Source: Desulfobacterales bacterium
Lineage (GTDB): Bacteria; Desulfobacterota; Desulfobacteria; Desulfobacterales; JAFDDL01
Assembly (NCBI GenBank): GCA_034003325.1
Contig: JAVEYW010000012.1
Location: forward strand, 1-64,000
Direction: 5' to 3'
Length of the DNA: 64,000 nucleotides
Below are positions 53,286-61,997 of the stretch, piece by piece (position 1 is the stretch's first letter; every line of letters begins with the position of its first letter). Under the pieces are notes generated by a model. It made no database searches. It was not told the origin of the DNA and was given only the letters and a program-made list of their open reading frames with translations. Both the position numbers and the translations under genes were made by a program.

Positions 53286-54086
53286 TCAGATTTCCCTTGC
53301 ATTCTCCTTTCGAAGAGAATCCGGAATGCAGCATACCGGAATGGGCTCCATTTTATGACGGTTTGCCTGGCGAAACCGCCGGTAGATGGCAAGCACTTCC
53401 CGTTGCCGGTCGTTAAGGGACGGGTTCATTTCTGCCCCGGATTCATGCGTCATGGCCCATTCAAGTTCAGCGTAAGAGGCACCCAGTTGGCTTTCATCCG
53501 TCCGTTTGTCGTCCCAGAGGCCGTCGGTGGGTGGCGCGTTCAGAATATCTTCGAATATTCCCAGAAATTCGGCCAATAAATAAACTTCGGTTTTGAACAG
53601 ATCGGCGATCGGTGAGAGGTCCACGCCGCCATCGCCGTATTTGGTATAGAAGCCGACCCCGAAATCTTCAATTTTATTTCCGGTGCCGGCCACCAGCAAC
53701 CGATGATGAGAGGCAAAGGCGTAAAGCGTCAGCATTCTCAGTCTTGAGCGCGTATTGGCCATGGTCAGACCATCTTGTATATCCAAAGGGATTGTGTTTT
53801 CAAGGGCTTGAAAGGCCGATGTCAAATCAACGGCCACGCCTTTGACGTTGCTGAAATGCGTTTCCAGCCATCGAATATGCGCGGTGGATAAGGCGACCTG
53901 TTCCGGTGCCTGATAGATCGGAAGGTTAAAGGCAAGCACGGTGGTGCCCGTTTTGGCGCACAGCGCGGAAGTAAGCGCTGAATCGATGCCGCCGGATACG
54001 CCAACGGCAAATCCGTTCATGCCCGATTGGCGGCAATAGGTTGACAACCAATCGACAATATGATCAATGATTTTCTGTTTGTTCAT
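53286..54086 (-). CDS. nadE: NH3-dependent NAD+ synthetase
   Basis: 266 aa. It is the ammonia-type enzyme: the PP-loop GVSGGIDSALTSAL is near residue 30 and there is no N-terminal glutaminase domain. AGTGNKIEDFGVGFYTKYGDGGVDLSPIADL (over positions ~150-180) is the conserved NaAD/ATP-binding region. It makes NAD from nicotinate adenine dinucleotide. It is followed on the same strand, upstream, by a metallo-hydrolase gene only 17 nt away, so the two are probably co-transcribed. Confidence 0.95.
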   Translation of the reverse strand: MNKQKIIDHIVDWLSTYCRQSGMNGFAVGVSGGIDSALTSALCAKTGTTVLAFNLPIYQAPEQVALSTAHIRWLETHFSNVKGVAVDLTSAFQALENTIPLDIQDGLTMANTRSRLRMLTLYAFASHHRLLVAGTGNKIEDFGVGFYTKYGDGGVDLSPIADLFKTEVYLLAEFLGIFEDILNAPPTDGLWDDKRTDESQLGASYAELEWAMTHESGAEMNPSLNDRQREVLAIYRRFRQANRHKMEPIPVCCIPDSLRKENAREI

Positions 54087-54103
54087 CTTGAGCCCCTTTT
54101 TCC

Positions 54104-54772
54104 CTATGCCGTACGTAGATATGACTCAATGAATCGTCGAACGGCCTTTTTCCCGCGATAGACACCGAAATGCCCTTCACAGAGAATGTCCGCTTCTAAA
54201 TCTCTCATCCGTTTTAACGAGCGCATGTAGTCGTCCCGGTTGGACAGTAGCATCGGGTCCAGGGGGCCATGGACGTCCTGGCCGAATAGCACCCGTGTCT
54301 CTCCGAGACACACTAGGTAAACCATGGAACCGGGGGAATGGCCGGGGCAGTGGTACAGGAAAACTTTGCCGTCCCCGACGCGCATCGAGTCTTCTTCCTT
54401 TTGAATTTTAATATCAATCATCACCGGAGTCAGTTGCGCGCCATACCAAGCGGCTGCGGTGACTTTATTGTTTGCGTTTTCAAGAAAAACCGCGTCCTTT
54501 TCATGCGCAACCAGGCCGCAACCGTATTCCGTCTTGACGGCGCCGGCGCCGCCCGTATGGTCAAAATGGCAATGGGTGAGAAAAAGATAGACGATTTCCA
54601 CATGGCGCGGCAGGACCGCAGCGATATTTTGAATTAATTTGCCATGACCGAACCCGCAACCCGCATCCACCAAAAAAGCCTGGTCTCCGAGGCGCACCAG
54701 ATAAATGGCTGCATCCTCGACTGCGGTGAATCCGGATCCGCCTACCTGCCATAGATTCGGAATAATTTCCAT
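54104..54772 (-). CDS. Metallo-beta-lactamase-fold hydrolase
   Basis: 222 aa. The metal motif is LTHCHFDHTGG (near 76-86), preceded by FLVDAGCGFG, followed by HCPGHSPGSMVY and LFGQDVHGPL with the bridging Asp, and CEGHFGVY near the end. The order fits glyoxalase II-like members. The start 54772 follows GGAGA; 38 upstream in-frame codons look non-coding. Substrate unknown; it is coupled to nadE. Intergenic 54773-55093 holds only the divergent promoters with MoxR. Confidence 0.87.
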   Translation of the reverse strand: MEIIPNLWQVGGSGFTAVEDAAIYLVRLGDQAFLVDAGCGFGHGKLIQNIAAVLPRHVEIVYLFLTHCHFDHTGGAGAVKTEYGCGLVAHEKDAVFLENANNKVTAAAWYGAQLTPVMIDIKIQKEEDSMRVGDGKVFLYHCPGHSPGSMVYLVCLGETRVLFGQDVHGPLDPMLLSNRDDYMRSLKRMRDLEADILCEGHFGVYRGKKAVRRFIESYLRTA

Positions 54773-55093
54773 TGGTATCGTCTCCAAACAAGGGGGGCCG
54801 AAAGACTGAATTTCATGAAAACTTCTTGCATATCCCGCAAAAATAATCAACCGCCCGTTCGGGGTGTGGCGCAGATCGGCTCGCATTTTGAACTGCCGGA
54901 ATCGGTGTGCATCGGGCTGAGGATTTTTTCAATGCCGGCCGAAGCTTGACTTTTTCAGCGGTTTAGGATCTAAAGTAACATTTCGGAATAAATCTAAGTT
55001 TTCGACATGATACGCAACATATTATAACTTCATAATTGTTATTCAATAATCGATTTAACAGTATGATTTTTAAAACTTTATTAAGAGGACACC

Positions 55094-55960
55094 ATGACCA
55101 TCGATAACGCGATACCGAAATTTAAGGGGGCGACCCGATATGTGCTGGACGATGAACTGGCGCGAATCGTCAATATTTCAATGGCGCTTGAGATGCCGCT
55201 ACTGCTAAAGGGGGAACCTGGAACCGGAAAAACCATGCTGGCGTACGCCATCGCGGAAAGTCTCGGGATGCCGCTGATTGTTCTGAATGTAAAATCGAGT
55301 ATGAAGCTGGTGGAAGCGCTCTATCAATACGATACGTTGACGCGTCTTAACGATAGCCGTTTTGGAGACTCCAATCGGGATGTCAGCAACATTGAGGAAT
55401 ACATTCGAATGGGTAAAATCGGCCAGGCATTTACCGCGGATAAAAAGACGGTGTTGCTTATCGATGAAATCGACAAGGCGGATACCGATTTTCAGGACGA
55501 TATGCTGGATGTGCTGGATCAAATGACCTTTGACATTACGGAGATCGATAAAACCATACAGGCCAGGAACCGGCCGGTCATCATCATCACCTCCAACGCC
55601 AAAAAGGATTTATCCGATCCTTTTTTGGGCCGATGTAATTTTCATCACATCGCCTTTCCGGATGCGGAAATGATGCGTAAAATCGTTCAGGTTCATTTTC
55701 CCGCGATCGACGCGGTCCTGATGGAAAAGGCGATCGGCGTTTTTTATGAATTGCGCCGGCTCAACGCCATTGAGAAAAAACCCGCCACAAGGGAACTCAT
55801 TAATTGGGTTCGGGCGATCATGGCCGACGAAGAATACAACCCGGCCCGGTTGACGCCCGGCAATGCCCCTTATTTGGGGGTGCTGTTTAAAAAGAGTCTC
55901 GATTACGAGCACGCAAAGAACGTGGCCGGAGAACTCGGCGCCATGGGCCGGCGGAGATAA
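55094..55960 (+). CDS. MoxR-family AAA+ ATPase (CbbQ/NorQ-like)
   Basis: 288 aa. Walker A GEPGTGKTML near 40, Walker B KTVLLIDEIDKAD near 115, sensor 1 RPVIIITSNAKKDLSDPFLGRC. The family remodels or inserts cofactors into metalloenzymes with a VWA partner. The next gene, 5 nt away, encodes such a partner. No metalloenzyme gene lies next to the pair. Confidence 0.9.
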   Translation: MTIDNAIPKFKGATRYVLDDELARIVNISMALEMPLLLKGEPGTGKTMLAYAIAESLGMPLIVLNVKSSMKLVEALYQYDTLTRLNDSRFGDSNRDVSNIEEYIRMGKIGQAFTADKKTVLLIDEIDKADTDFQDDMLDVLDQMTFDITEIDKTIQARNRPVIIITSNAKKDLSDPFLGRCNFHHIAFPDAEMMRKIVQVHFPAIDAVLMEKAIGVFYELRRLNAIEKKPATRELINWVRAIMADEEYNPARLTPGNAPYLGVLFKKSLDYEHAKNVAGELGAMGRRR

Positions 55961-55965
55961 CGAGC

Positions 55966-57156
55966 GTGTTTAATAACTTCTTTTTCACATTAAGAGATGC
56001 CGGCGTTCCGGTGAGTCCCACGGCGTTTTTGAAATTTCATCAGGCGTTGTCTCTGGGGTTGGTTTCCTCTCTCGATGATTTATATATTGCCGCCCGGACC
56101 ACGCTGGTAAAGAGTGAACGCTATTTTGATTCCTTTGACCAGGTATTTGCGCATTCTTTTCATGGGGCGGACCTGCCGGAACATAAGGGAATTGAGCTGG
56201 ACGAATTGCTTCGCGGCATGCTGGCCAACTGGCTGGCGGACCCCAAGAAGGTCGCCGATGCGTTAGGCCTTGATGCAAAACAAGTTGAATCCATGACGCC
56301 CGAGGAATTGATGCAATATTTCCTGGATCGGCTCAAGGAGCAGGATGGCCGCCATGATGGCGGGCATAAATGGATCGGCACGGGTGGCACGTCTCCGGTG
56401 GGGCATTCCGGATATCATCCCGGCGGCATGCGCGTCGGCGGGGTTTCAAGAGGAAAGTCCGCTGTTAAGGTGGCAATGGACCGCCGCTACAGGGATTACT
56501 CCCTGCAGGGCCCTTTGACGCAAGCCATGGTGGGTGAAGCGTTGAAGCGGCTTCGGAATATGATGCCCGCGGGTCCGGAAGATACCGTGGATGTGGATGC
56601 CACCATTTACCGAACCATGCGAAACGCCGGCGAAATCGAAATCGTTTTTAAAAGAGCCTTGAAGGATAAGCTGCGGGTCATTCTGGCCATTGATAATGGC
56701 GGCTGGTCCATGGACCCGTACATTCCCGTCGTGCAAACACTTTTTGATTATGCCCGCAATCAGTTCAAGGACATTAAGACTTATTTTTTCCACAATACCA
56801 TTTATGATGTTCTCTGGAGAGATCCCTCCCGATATAAGCAAGGGGTAACCATCTCCACCTTGATTCGCCAGGACCCCGAAACGCGGCTGATTATCGTCGG
56901 GGATGCCAGTATGGCGCCCTATGAACTGATGGCCAGTGATGGGTCGATTATGGTGGATGAGCGAAGCGGAAGGCCAAGCCTTGAGCAACTGAAACTGTTG
57001 GCGACAACTTTCTCCCATGCCGTATGGTTAAACCCCATGTCCAAACGCGTTTGGGGGGGCGGCTATACCATCAATGTCATTCGAAATATTTTCCCGATGT
57101 TCGAACTCTCAATTGACGGGCTGGAGCAGGCGGTTGTTCATCTCATGGCAAAATAG
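55966..57156 (+). CDS. VWA-domain protein, partner of the MoxR ATPase
   Basis: 396 aa. The N-terminal ~150 residues are helical (FFFTLRDAGVPVSPTAFLKFH). The C-terminal ~200 residues form the von Willebrand A fold with a variant MIDAS (DNGGWSMDP instead of D-x-S-x-S), then TLIRQDPETRLIIVGDASM. The loss of the S-x-S weakens metal binding. CoxE/NorD-like proteins work with MoxR ATPases as cofactor-insertion chaperones. Confidence 0.85.
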   Translation: MFNNFFFTLRDAGVPVSPTAFLKFHQALSLGLVSSLDDLYIAARTTLVKSERYFDSFDQVFAHSFHGADLPEHKGIELDELLRGMLANWLADPKKVADALGLDAKQVESMTPEELMQYFLDRLKEQDGRHDGGHKWIGTGGTSPVGHSGYHPGGMRVGGVSRGKSAVKVAMDRRYRDYSLQGPLTQAMVGEALKRLRNMMPAGPEDTVDVDATIYRTMRNAGEIEIVFKRALKDKLRVILAIDNGGWSMDPYIPVVQTLFDYARNQFKDIKTYFFHNTIYDVLWRDPSRYKQGVTISTLIRQDPETRLIIVGDASMAPYELMASDGSIMVDERSGRPSLEQLKLLATTFSHAVWLNPMSKRVWGGGYTINVIRNIFPMFELSIDGLEQAVVHLMAK

Positions 57157-57200
57157 ACGTGCCTACGGAGAGATTTGCGGTTGCCCTGCGCGCTGCGGCA

Positions 57201-57617
57201 CGGTTATTTTGTTCTGATATAAATCGTAATAAAATTCAGTATATTATGTATGCTTCCGATCTCATTCCCATGCCCCGAAGGGGCTTTGTCCACTAGCCCA
57301 GGGTTGCGGCATATGCCGCTACCCTGGGGAATCGGGTCGAACCCTACCCACTTACCCCGAAGGGGTTGTGTCAATCCCATGGAAATTGTCCTTCCTAATG
57401 CCTTGACACAACCCCTCCGGGGTTGTTTATAAATGGGTTGGCATCTTGCTTTCCCAGGGTAGCGGCATACGCCGCAACCCTGGGCTGGATTATGCAGCCC
57501 CTTTGGCAGTAGGCCCAGTCCATCGTCTCGACTGTTATTGCCGCGGGTGATATCGCTCAGCCCCAACAGGGGTTAGAACAAATTCATCGTGTTGCACTGC
57601 GGTCTTCCTGCTTGACT
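57201..57617. repeat. Long palindrome-rich repeat, family R4, copy 2
   Basis: It has the same order of hairpin blocks as 38351-38866: CCCCGAAGGGG, then CCCAGGGTTGCGGCATATGCCGC, paired CCCCGAAGGGGTTGTG/CACAACCCCTCCGGGG, and the closing ACAAATTCATCGTG. Fills the gap after the VWA gene. Confidence 0.8.
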
Positions 57618-57735
57618 CTTTTCGGTGTCGTACGGTATGCTTGATTCAAATTGTACCGTGCATGTCAAGGAAGTGCCCGAGACCGCTGTTCGAGTGGTCG
57701 CTGCATCGGGCGGGAAGTATAAAGGGAGGAAGAAA

Positions 57736-57930
57736 ATGTCAGAGAAAATCAGTCTGAATATGCCAAAAGAAATTTGGAACCGTTATGAGCAGTTGGCAAA
57801 AACAAGACAGGAAGAGCCGCTGGCCCTCATGGAAAAGGTGTTGACCACGTATGTAGAAAATGAAGAAATCGATGACGGCCCGGCATGCAGTGTCAATTGG
57901 CTCGGATTGGGTACCATTGAGCCCTGTTGA
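57736..57930 (+). CDS. Small protein of unknown function
   Basis: 64 aa. The start 57736 is chosen because GGGAGG lies seven bases upstream; the in-frame extension to 57625 comes from sequence next to repeat R4. The start (KISLNMPKEIWNRYEQLAKT) looks like a ribbon-helix-helix-type strand and helix. The last 20 residues hold two Cys. It may be a stand-alone DNA-binding antitoxin-like protein. No toxin gene is next to it. Confidence 0.6.
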   Translation: MSEKISLNMPKEIWNRYEQLAKTRQEEPLALMEKVLTTYVENEEIDDGPACSVNWLGLGTIEPC

Positions 57931-57953
57931 TTTTCTAACCCGGCGAAGGCGGA

Positions 57954-59168
57954 TCAGCCATCTATTTCGACATGCACGGTCATCCTCTTTTTTTCCACTA
58001 AGGCGGTCGCCAGTGCCATGATTTTCGAAAGGCTTCGGCCCGTTATTTCTGAAATCCGTTCCATGGAATGCCTTCCGTCAAAAAGCCCCGCAAGGTCCTC
58101 GACATCATCGGTCAGCTCATCTTTGATTTCTGTTTCACGGCACAGGACAACCGGCTTCATGGTTGCCTTTAACGCCGGCAGCTCTTTGAAATCCGCGTGA
58201 AGAATAAAATCCGTGGGGCGATAGGCAAACAGCGGGGGAGGTCGATTGAATTTTTTTTCAAACACGTACCGGTATGCGCTTAAACCCGCTGTAATACCCT
58301 GAGAGACGGCCCTGGAAAAACTGTTATAAGCGCCTTGCGTGATATCTCCGGCTGCCAGAATGCCGGGGGTTTGCGTCAACATGTCCGCATCTACCGGAAT
58401 AAAGGAGAACGGGGCAGGGCGGTTATCCATTGAAATGCGGCAGGCGGGTGCAAGCTCATAGGAGTTGAAGTCCAGCAGCACCGCATCGCAATCAAGGCGC
58501 ACCGATCCGGTACCGGTTTTTAACTTTAGCCCTTCTATCCGCGTGTTGCCGAAGTATTGTTCGACCCACCCCCGAATCACATCCCCCTCACAAATGCCGT
58601 TTTCCTCCATGATAAACACCATTTCCACGCCCGGCGGCGTGGTTTTACGGATCAGCGGCATCAAATTGGATAATTTGGAACTTCCCACGACGGCCAGCCG
58701 CTTGGCGCCGGGCCGTCTGCAAAATTCGCCGACCTTTTCAACAATGGCCTCATAGCCCATGTTGGTAACCTCAAGACCACGGCCCAGAAAATCCCGCTCA
58801 TTGACCAGGGATTTGATCCCCGTGGCGATGATCACGCAAAGGGCGCGAAAGGTTGCGCCCTCCGTTGTGTGCACCGTTTTGATCGGACCGGAGGTTTCAA
58901 TTTTTTCAACCCGTCCCCGGTGAACCGGAATATTCAGGCCGTGAATATCCGATTGAAAACGGTTGAGAATCTCTTCTCGGTCCAACTGCCAGGAAGGCCC
59001 TGCGAACTGACACCCCCGCCAACCGGCGAGCCCGCCGATATGAGCGGCTTCAATGACCAGCGTGCTGCAGGGTACGGCCTTGTATTGCTTGATCCACCGC
59101 GTTCGAATGGCCGCGCTGAGTCCTGCCGGCCCGCCGCCGATAACAATGACATCATAATCGTAGGTCAT
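57954..59168 (-). CDS. Thioredoxin-reductase-like flavoprotein with extra C-terminal domain
   Basis: 404 aa. FAD fold (DVIVIGGGPAGLSAAIRT) and the second FAD motif (GILAAGDITQGAYNSFSRAV near 280). The redox CxxC of thioredoxin reductase is absent. The last ~70 residues (DLAGLFDGRHSMERISEITG, then LVEKKRMTVHV) resemble a PqqD/winged-helix fold. It overlaps the dehydratase small-subunit gene by 4 nt, so it belongs to that operon. Function is unknown; a redox partner role is inferred. Confidence 0.8.
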   Translation of the reverse strand: MTYDYDVIVIGGGPAGLSAAIRTRWIKQYKAVPCSTLVIEAAHIGGLAGWRGCQFAGPSWQLDREEILNRFQSDIHGLNIPVHRGRVEKIETSGPIKTVHTTEGATFRALCVIIATGIKSLVNERDFLGRGLEVTNMGYEAIVEKVGEFCRRPGAKRLAVVGSSKLSNLMPLIRKTTPPGVEMVFIMEENGICEGDVIRGWVEQYFGNTRIEGLKLKTGTGSVRLDCDAVLLDFNSYELAPACRISMDNRPAPFSFIPVDADMLTQTPGILAAGDITQGAYNSFSRAVSQGITAGLSAYRYVFEKKFNRPPPLFAYRPTDFILHADFKELPALKATMKPVVLCRETEIKDELTDDVEDLAGLFDGRHSMERISEITGRSLSKIMALATALVEKKRMTVHVEIDG

Positions 59169-59689
59169 AACTGGCTACCGGTCATCTGTTCTTTTTTTAA
59201 ATAATGAATCAATCCGCCGCAGAGGATCACTTTTTGGACATGCGCATCCAAGGGCTCAATGGACCACGGTGGTTCGCCGTCACAGGTGATGTGCCCTTGC
59301 GCAAAATCAATCGTAACCGCGTCGCCGTCGTTGATGTGATCCGGAAAATCATGGCAGATAAGCGGCGGCATACCGAGGTTGACCAGGCTTCGAAAAAAGA
59401 TTCGGCCGAAAGACCGGGCCACCACGGCTTTTACCCCCACCGCGCGAAGGGCGCGCACGGCGGTTTCCCTGCTTGATCCGCATCCGAAATTGCGGCCGGC
59501 CACGATGACCAGAGCATCATGCGAAAGATGCGCCGAAACGGCGGACTGCAACCGTTTCATGCCTTCGTGAACGCCGGCTTTCATGCGCGCATCATTTAAA
59601 CTGAAGTAATCCGGCGGGTGAAGAAGATCCGTGTTGACGTTATCCTCAAGTTTCCAAACGGTTGCGGTAAAGGGAAGAAGCATCGTCAT
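59165..59689 (-). CDS. Aconitase-family dehydratase small subunit (LeuD-like)
   Basis: 174 aa swivel domain. VNTDLLHPPDYFSL near 18-31, the R-N-F-G-C-G-S-S-R-E motif near 66-75, and FGRIFFRSLVNLG near 94-106. In the family this domain selects the substrate tail. The residues after the first strand do not fix it as isopropylmalate, homoaconitate or dimethylmalate. It overlaps its neighbours on both sides. Confidence 0.88.
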   Translation of the reverse strand: MTMLLPFTATVWKLEDNVNTDLLHPPDYFSLNDARMKAGVHEGMKRLQSAVSAHLSHDALVIVAGRNFGCGSSRETAVRALRAVGVKAVVARSFGRIFFRSLVNLGMPPLICHDFPDHINDGDAVTIDFAQGHITCDGEPPWSIEPLDAHVQKVILCGGLIHYLKKEQMTGSQL

Positions 59690-60942
59690 TAAGCCATTAC
59701 CTCCCTGGGATCGGTAATCTTGCCGGTCAATGCGCTGGCGGCCGCCGACAGCGGGGAAGATAAAAAAACACGGGAGTTCGGATCGCCCATTCTGCCCCTG
59801 AAATTACGGTTGGAGGTGCTGAGGCATGTTTCACCGGCACCGAGAATTCCCTTGTCGATACCGCCGCAAGGGCCGCAGCTCGGGTTCATGATGGTGCCGC
59901 CCGCTGCCAACAGCGTTTGAAGAATGCCGCTTTCAATGGCTTGTTGATAGATGGAGATGGATGCCGGAATAATCAACAGCCGTACATTTGAGTGAATGCG
60001 CTTGCCCTTTAAAATTTGCGCTGCCGCCGCCAGATCCGTGAGCCTGCCGCCGGTGCAGGAGCCGATAAATACCTGGTCGATGGTTTCGTTTGCCGCCTCG
60101 GCGGCATCGATCACATGGGCCGGGCTGTGCGGGCACGCCACTTTGGGGGTGATGGCGGAAAGATCCATCTTCAGCCGTTTTTCATAACCCAGCGTTTGGT
60201 TTGGCGGTGGTTTATAGGTCTCCGATAGATCAAAACCGGTCTCCGACAGGTAGGCGGCTGTGATATCATCCGGAATGAAAAGGCCGTTTTTGGCGCCGCC
60301 TTCCACCACCATGTTGCAGATGGCGAATCGGTCATCCATCGCCATGGCACCTTGTGAATCACAAAATTCCAATGCCTTGTGGATAAACCCGTCTTCTCCA
60401 TGGTGTCCCAGGAGGGTCAAGATAAGGTCTTTTCCCATTCCATAAGCGGGAAACTTTCCGTTCAGAAGAATATGAACGGCCCTGGGGGGAGACAGCCAGG
60501 TTTTTCCGGTGACCAATGCATAGAGGATATCCGTAGAGCCCATGCCCGTGGCAAAACATCCCACGGCGCCGGCGGTGGTGGTGTGGGAATCCGCGCCGAG
60601 AATCAGTTTCCCGGGGCTGGCCCATGGCCCCTCCACCAGGAGCTGATGACAGATGCCCTGATATACGGGCGCGTTGGGAAGTTTTTCCATTCGCACAAAC
60701 GAAAGGACGTCTTTGACCATGTTGGCTCTTTCCACGCTCGCGGGCGGCGCGAAATGATCCACGGTGATGAGGACCTTGTTTTTATCAAAAAACGGTTGGC
60801 CGAGCGCTGTGAACTCCTTTAGAAGCAGCGCGCAGGCAGGGTCATGAAGCAAAATGAAATCAACCTCAACCTGCTGATAAGCGCCTTCTCTGTCACCGCA
60901 TGAATGCCGCTGAAGAATATCACCCGTGATTCCCTGAAACAT
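59689..60942 (-). CDS. Aconitase-family dehydratase large subunit (LeuC/HacA-like)
   Basis: 417 aa, the archaeal/anaerobe-type length. The [4Fe-4S] ligands are in IGSCTGGR (near 290) and NPSCGPCGG (near 351). LGADSHTTTAGAVGCFATG near 117 and the C-terminal SNRNFRGRMG are typical. AAGGAG precedes the ATG. It forms an operon with the small subunit and a flavoprotein and not with leuA/leuB, so leucine synthesis is only one option. Confidence 0.88.
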   Translation of the reverse strand: MFQGITGDILQRHSCGDREGAYQQVEVDFILLHDPACALLLKEFTALGQPFFDKNKVLITVDHFAPPASVERANMVKDVLSFVRMEKLPNAPVYQGICHQLLVEGPWASPGKLILGADSHTTTAGAVGCFATGMGSTDILYALVTGKTWLSPPRAVHILLNGKFPAYGMGKDLILTLLGHHGEDGFIHKALEFCDSQGAMAMDDRFAICNMVVEGGAKNGLFIPDDITAAYLSETGFDLSETYKPPPNQTLGYEKRLKMDLSAITPKVACPHSPAHVIDAAEAANETIDQVFIGSCTGGRLTDLAAAAQILKGKRIHSNVRLLIIPASISIYQQAIESGILQTLLAAGGTIMNPSCGPCGGIDKGILGAGETCLSTSNRNFRGRMGDPNSRVFLSSPLSAAASALTGKITDPREVMA

Positions 60943-60983
60943 TGACGGATAAAACTCCTTTTAAGGGTTGAAAGGATGGTAGG

Positions 60984-61012
60984 GGTCAAGTCTTCATTGT
61001 TGACAGCTTATT
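60984..61012. repeat. Direct repeat left of the MNT-HEPN module
   Basis: The core TCATTGTTGACAGCTTATT is shared with 61967-61997, preceded in both by GTCAAGT(C/T)T. The two copies enclose the MNT-HEPN pair. Confidence 0.7.
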
Positions 61013-61102
61013 CCTTTTGTTGCGACTTCTGAGCCAAACTCATTATCTTTTTTTTGATCCCCTTCTTTTTTTCTTCTCTCCCCCCCCAAAAAAAATGGTG
61101 TC

Positions 61103-61495
61103 TCATTTCTGGTGTTCGATGTCTCTGATGATTTGGGTGATCGTTCCCGATAGTAGACTCATATTGTCTTTACAGACGCTGTAGATGGCTTCGGCGTTCA
61201 CATCAAAATAGTGGTGGCTGATAATATCCCGTAACCCTTTGGCCTTTTTCCATTCTATTTGGGGATATCGGGGAAGGAACTTATTGTCCGTTATTTCATC
61301 AAACTTTTTTAAGCTCTCACCAATGGCAATCAGTTGCATACAAATGGCGTCCAGTTTTTCCATACCCGCATCGGAACTTGTGAAGTCTTCAGGTGATTTG
61401 ATGGGCGCAGACCTCCTTAAAACTGTTTGGGCCGCTTGGCGGATTTGGATTAAAATTTCAAGCGCCAGTTCCCTATCAAACATAAATCGCCTCAT
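61103..61495 (-). CDS. HEPN-domain (DUF86) RNase toxin
   Basis: 130 aa helical protein. The RNase motif R-x4-H occurs as RDIISHHYF near 94-102, followed by the usual Y in DVNAEAIY. HEPN toxins cleave RNA and are neutralised by the MNT partner. The gene starts within the end of the MNT gene (20-nt overlap). A start at 61483 (second Met) is also possible. It has all key residues, unlike the remnant at 17793. Confidence 0.87.
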   Translation of the reverse strand: MRRFMFDRELALEILIQIRQAAQTVLRRSAPIKSPEDFTSSDAGMEKLDAICMQLIAIGESLKKFDEITDNKFLPRYPQIEWKKAKGLRDIISHHYFDVNAEAIYSVCKDNMSLLSGTITQIIRDIEHQK

Positions 61496-61766
61496 TGTCG
61501 ATTCGACGTTTCAAGAAGGGATTCATTTTTTGGCGATAGCTCACGATATCCACCGGGCAGTTTAGCCTTTCTTCAAGATCCTGTTTGATCCCGATCAGGT
61601 CAAACAAATCTTGCCGTTCCAGTTCAACAACGATATCGACATCGCTTTGAATCGTGGAAGATCCTCTTGCCACGGAGCCAAAAATACCGATCCGCCGAAT
61701 AAGATATCCACTGCTGTTGCGTTCTTTATATTGCTGCAAATTTGTTAGTATTTCGTTTTTGTTCAT
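61476..61766 (-). CDS. MNT-type nucleotidyltransferase antitoxin
   Basis: 96 aa. The active motif is GIFGSVARGSSTIQSDVDIV (near 27-46; G-S and D-x-D), with the third acidic residue in VDIV near 73. It probably adenylylates the HEPN partner. Start at 61766 (MNKNEILTNL) fits family starts. Confidence 0.88.
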   Translation of the reverse strand: MNKNEILTNLQQYKERNSSGYLIRRIGIFGSVARGSSTIQSDVDIVVELERQDLFDLIGIKQDLEERLNCPVDIVSYRQKMNPFLKRRIDNEAIYV

Positions 61767-61966
61767 GTGTGGCCCTTTGATAGTGCGCCAAAGAACATCT
61801 GGTAATTCCACTATTACTTACAAAACATCGCTTTGTTTCAGCTTAAGCGAGTCAGCATGGGATATTGTCGGGTTTTGACCATAAGGTGATCTTTTCCCCG
61901 GCGCATATGTATATCACAAGGATTCATAAAAGGAAAAATGATATCATGAGACGGGTTATTTTTTAG

Positions 61967-61997
61967 GGTGTCAAGTTTTCATTGTTGACAGCTTATT
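61967..61997. repeat. Direct repeat right of the MNT-HEPN module
   Basis: GGTGTCAAGTTTTCATTGTTG and ACAGCTTATT; copy of 60984-61012. It contains the stop codon and last codons of hemG. It resembles the outer ends of some insertion sequences, which cannot be confirmed by reading alone. Confidence 0.65.
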
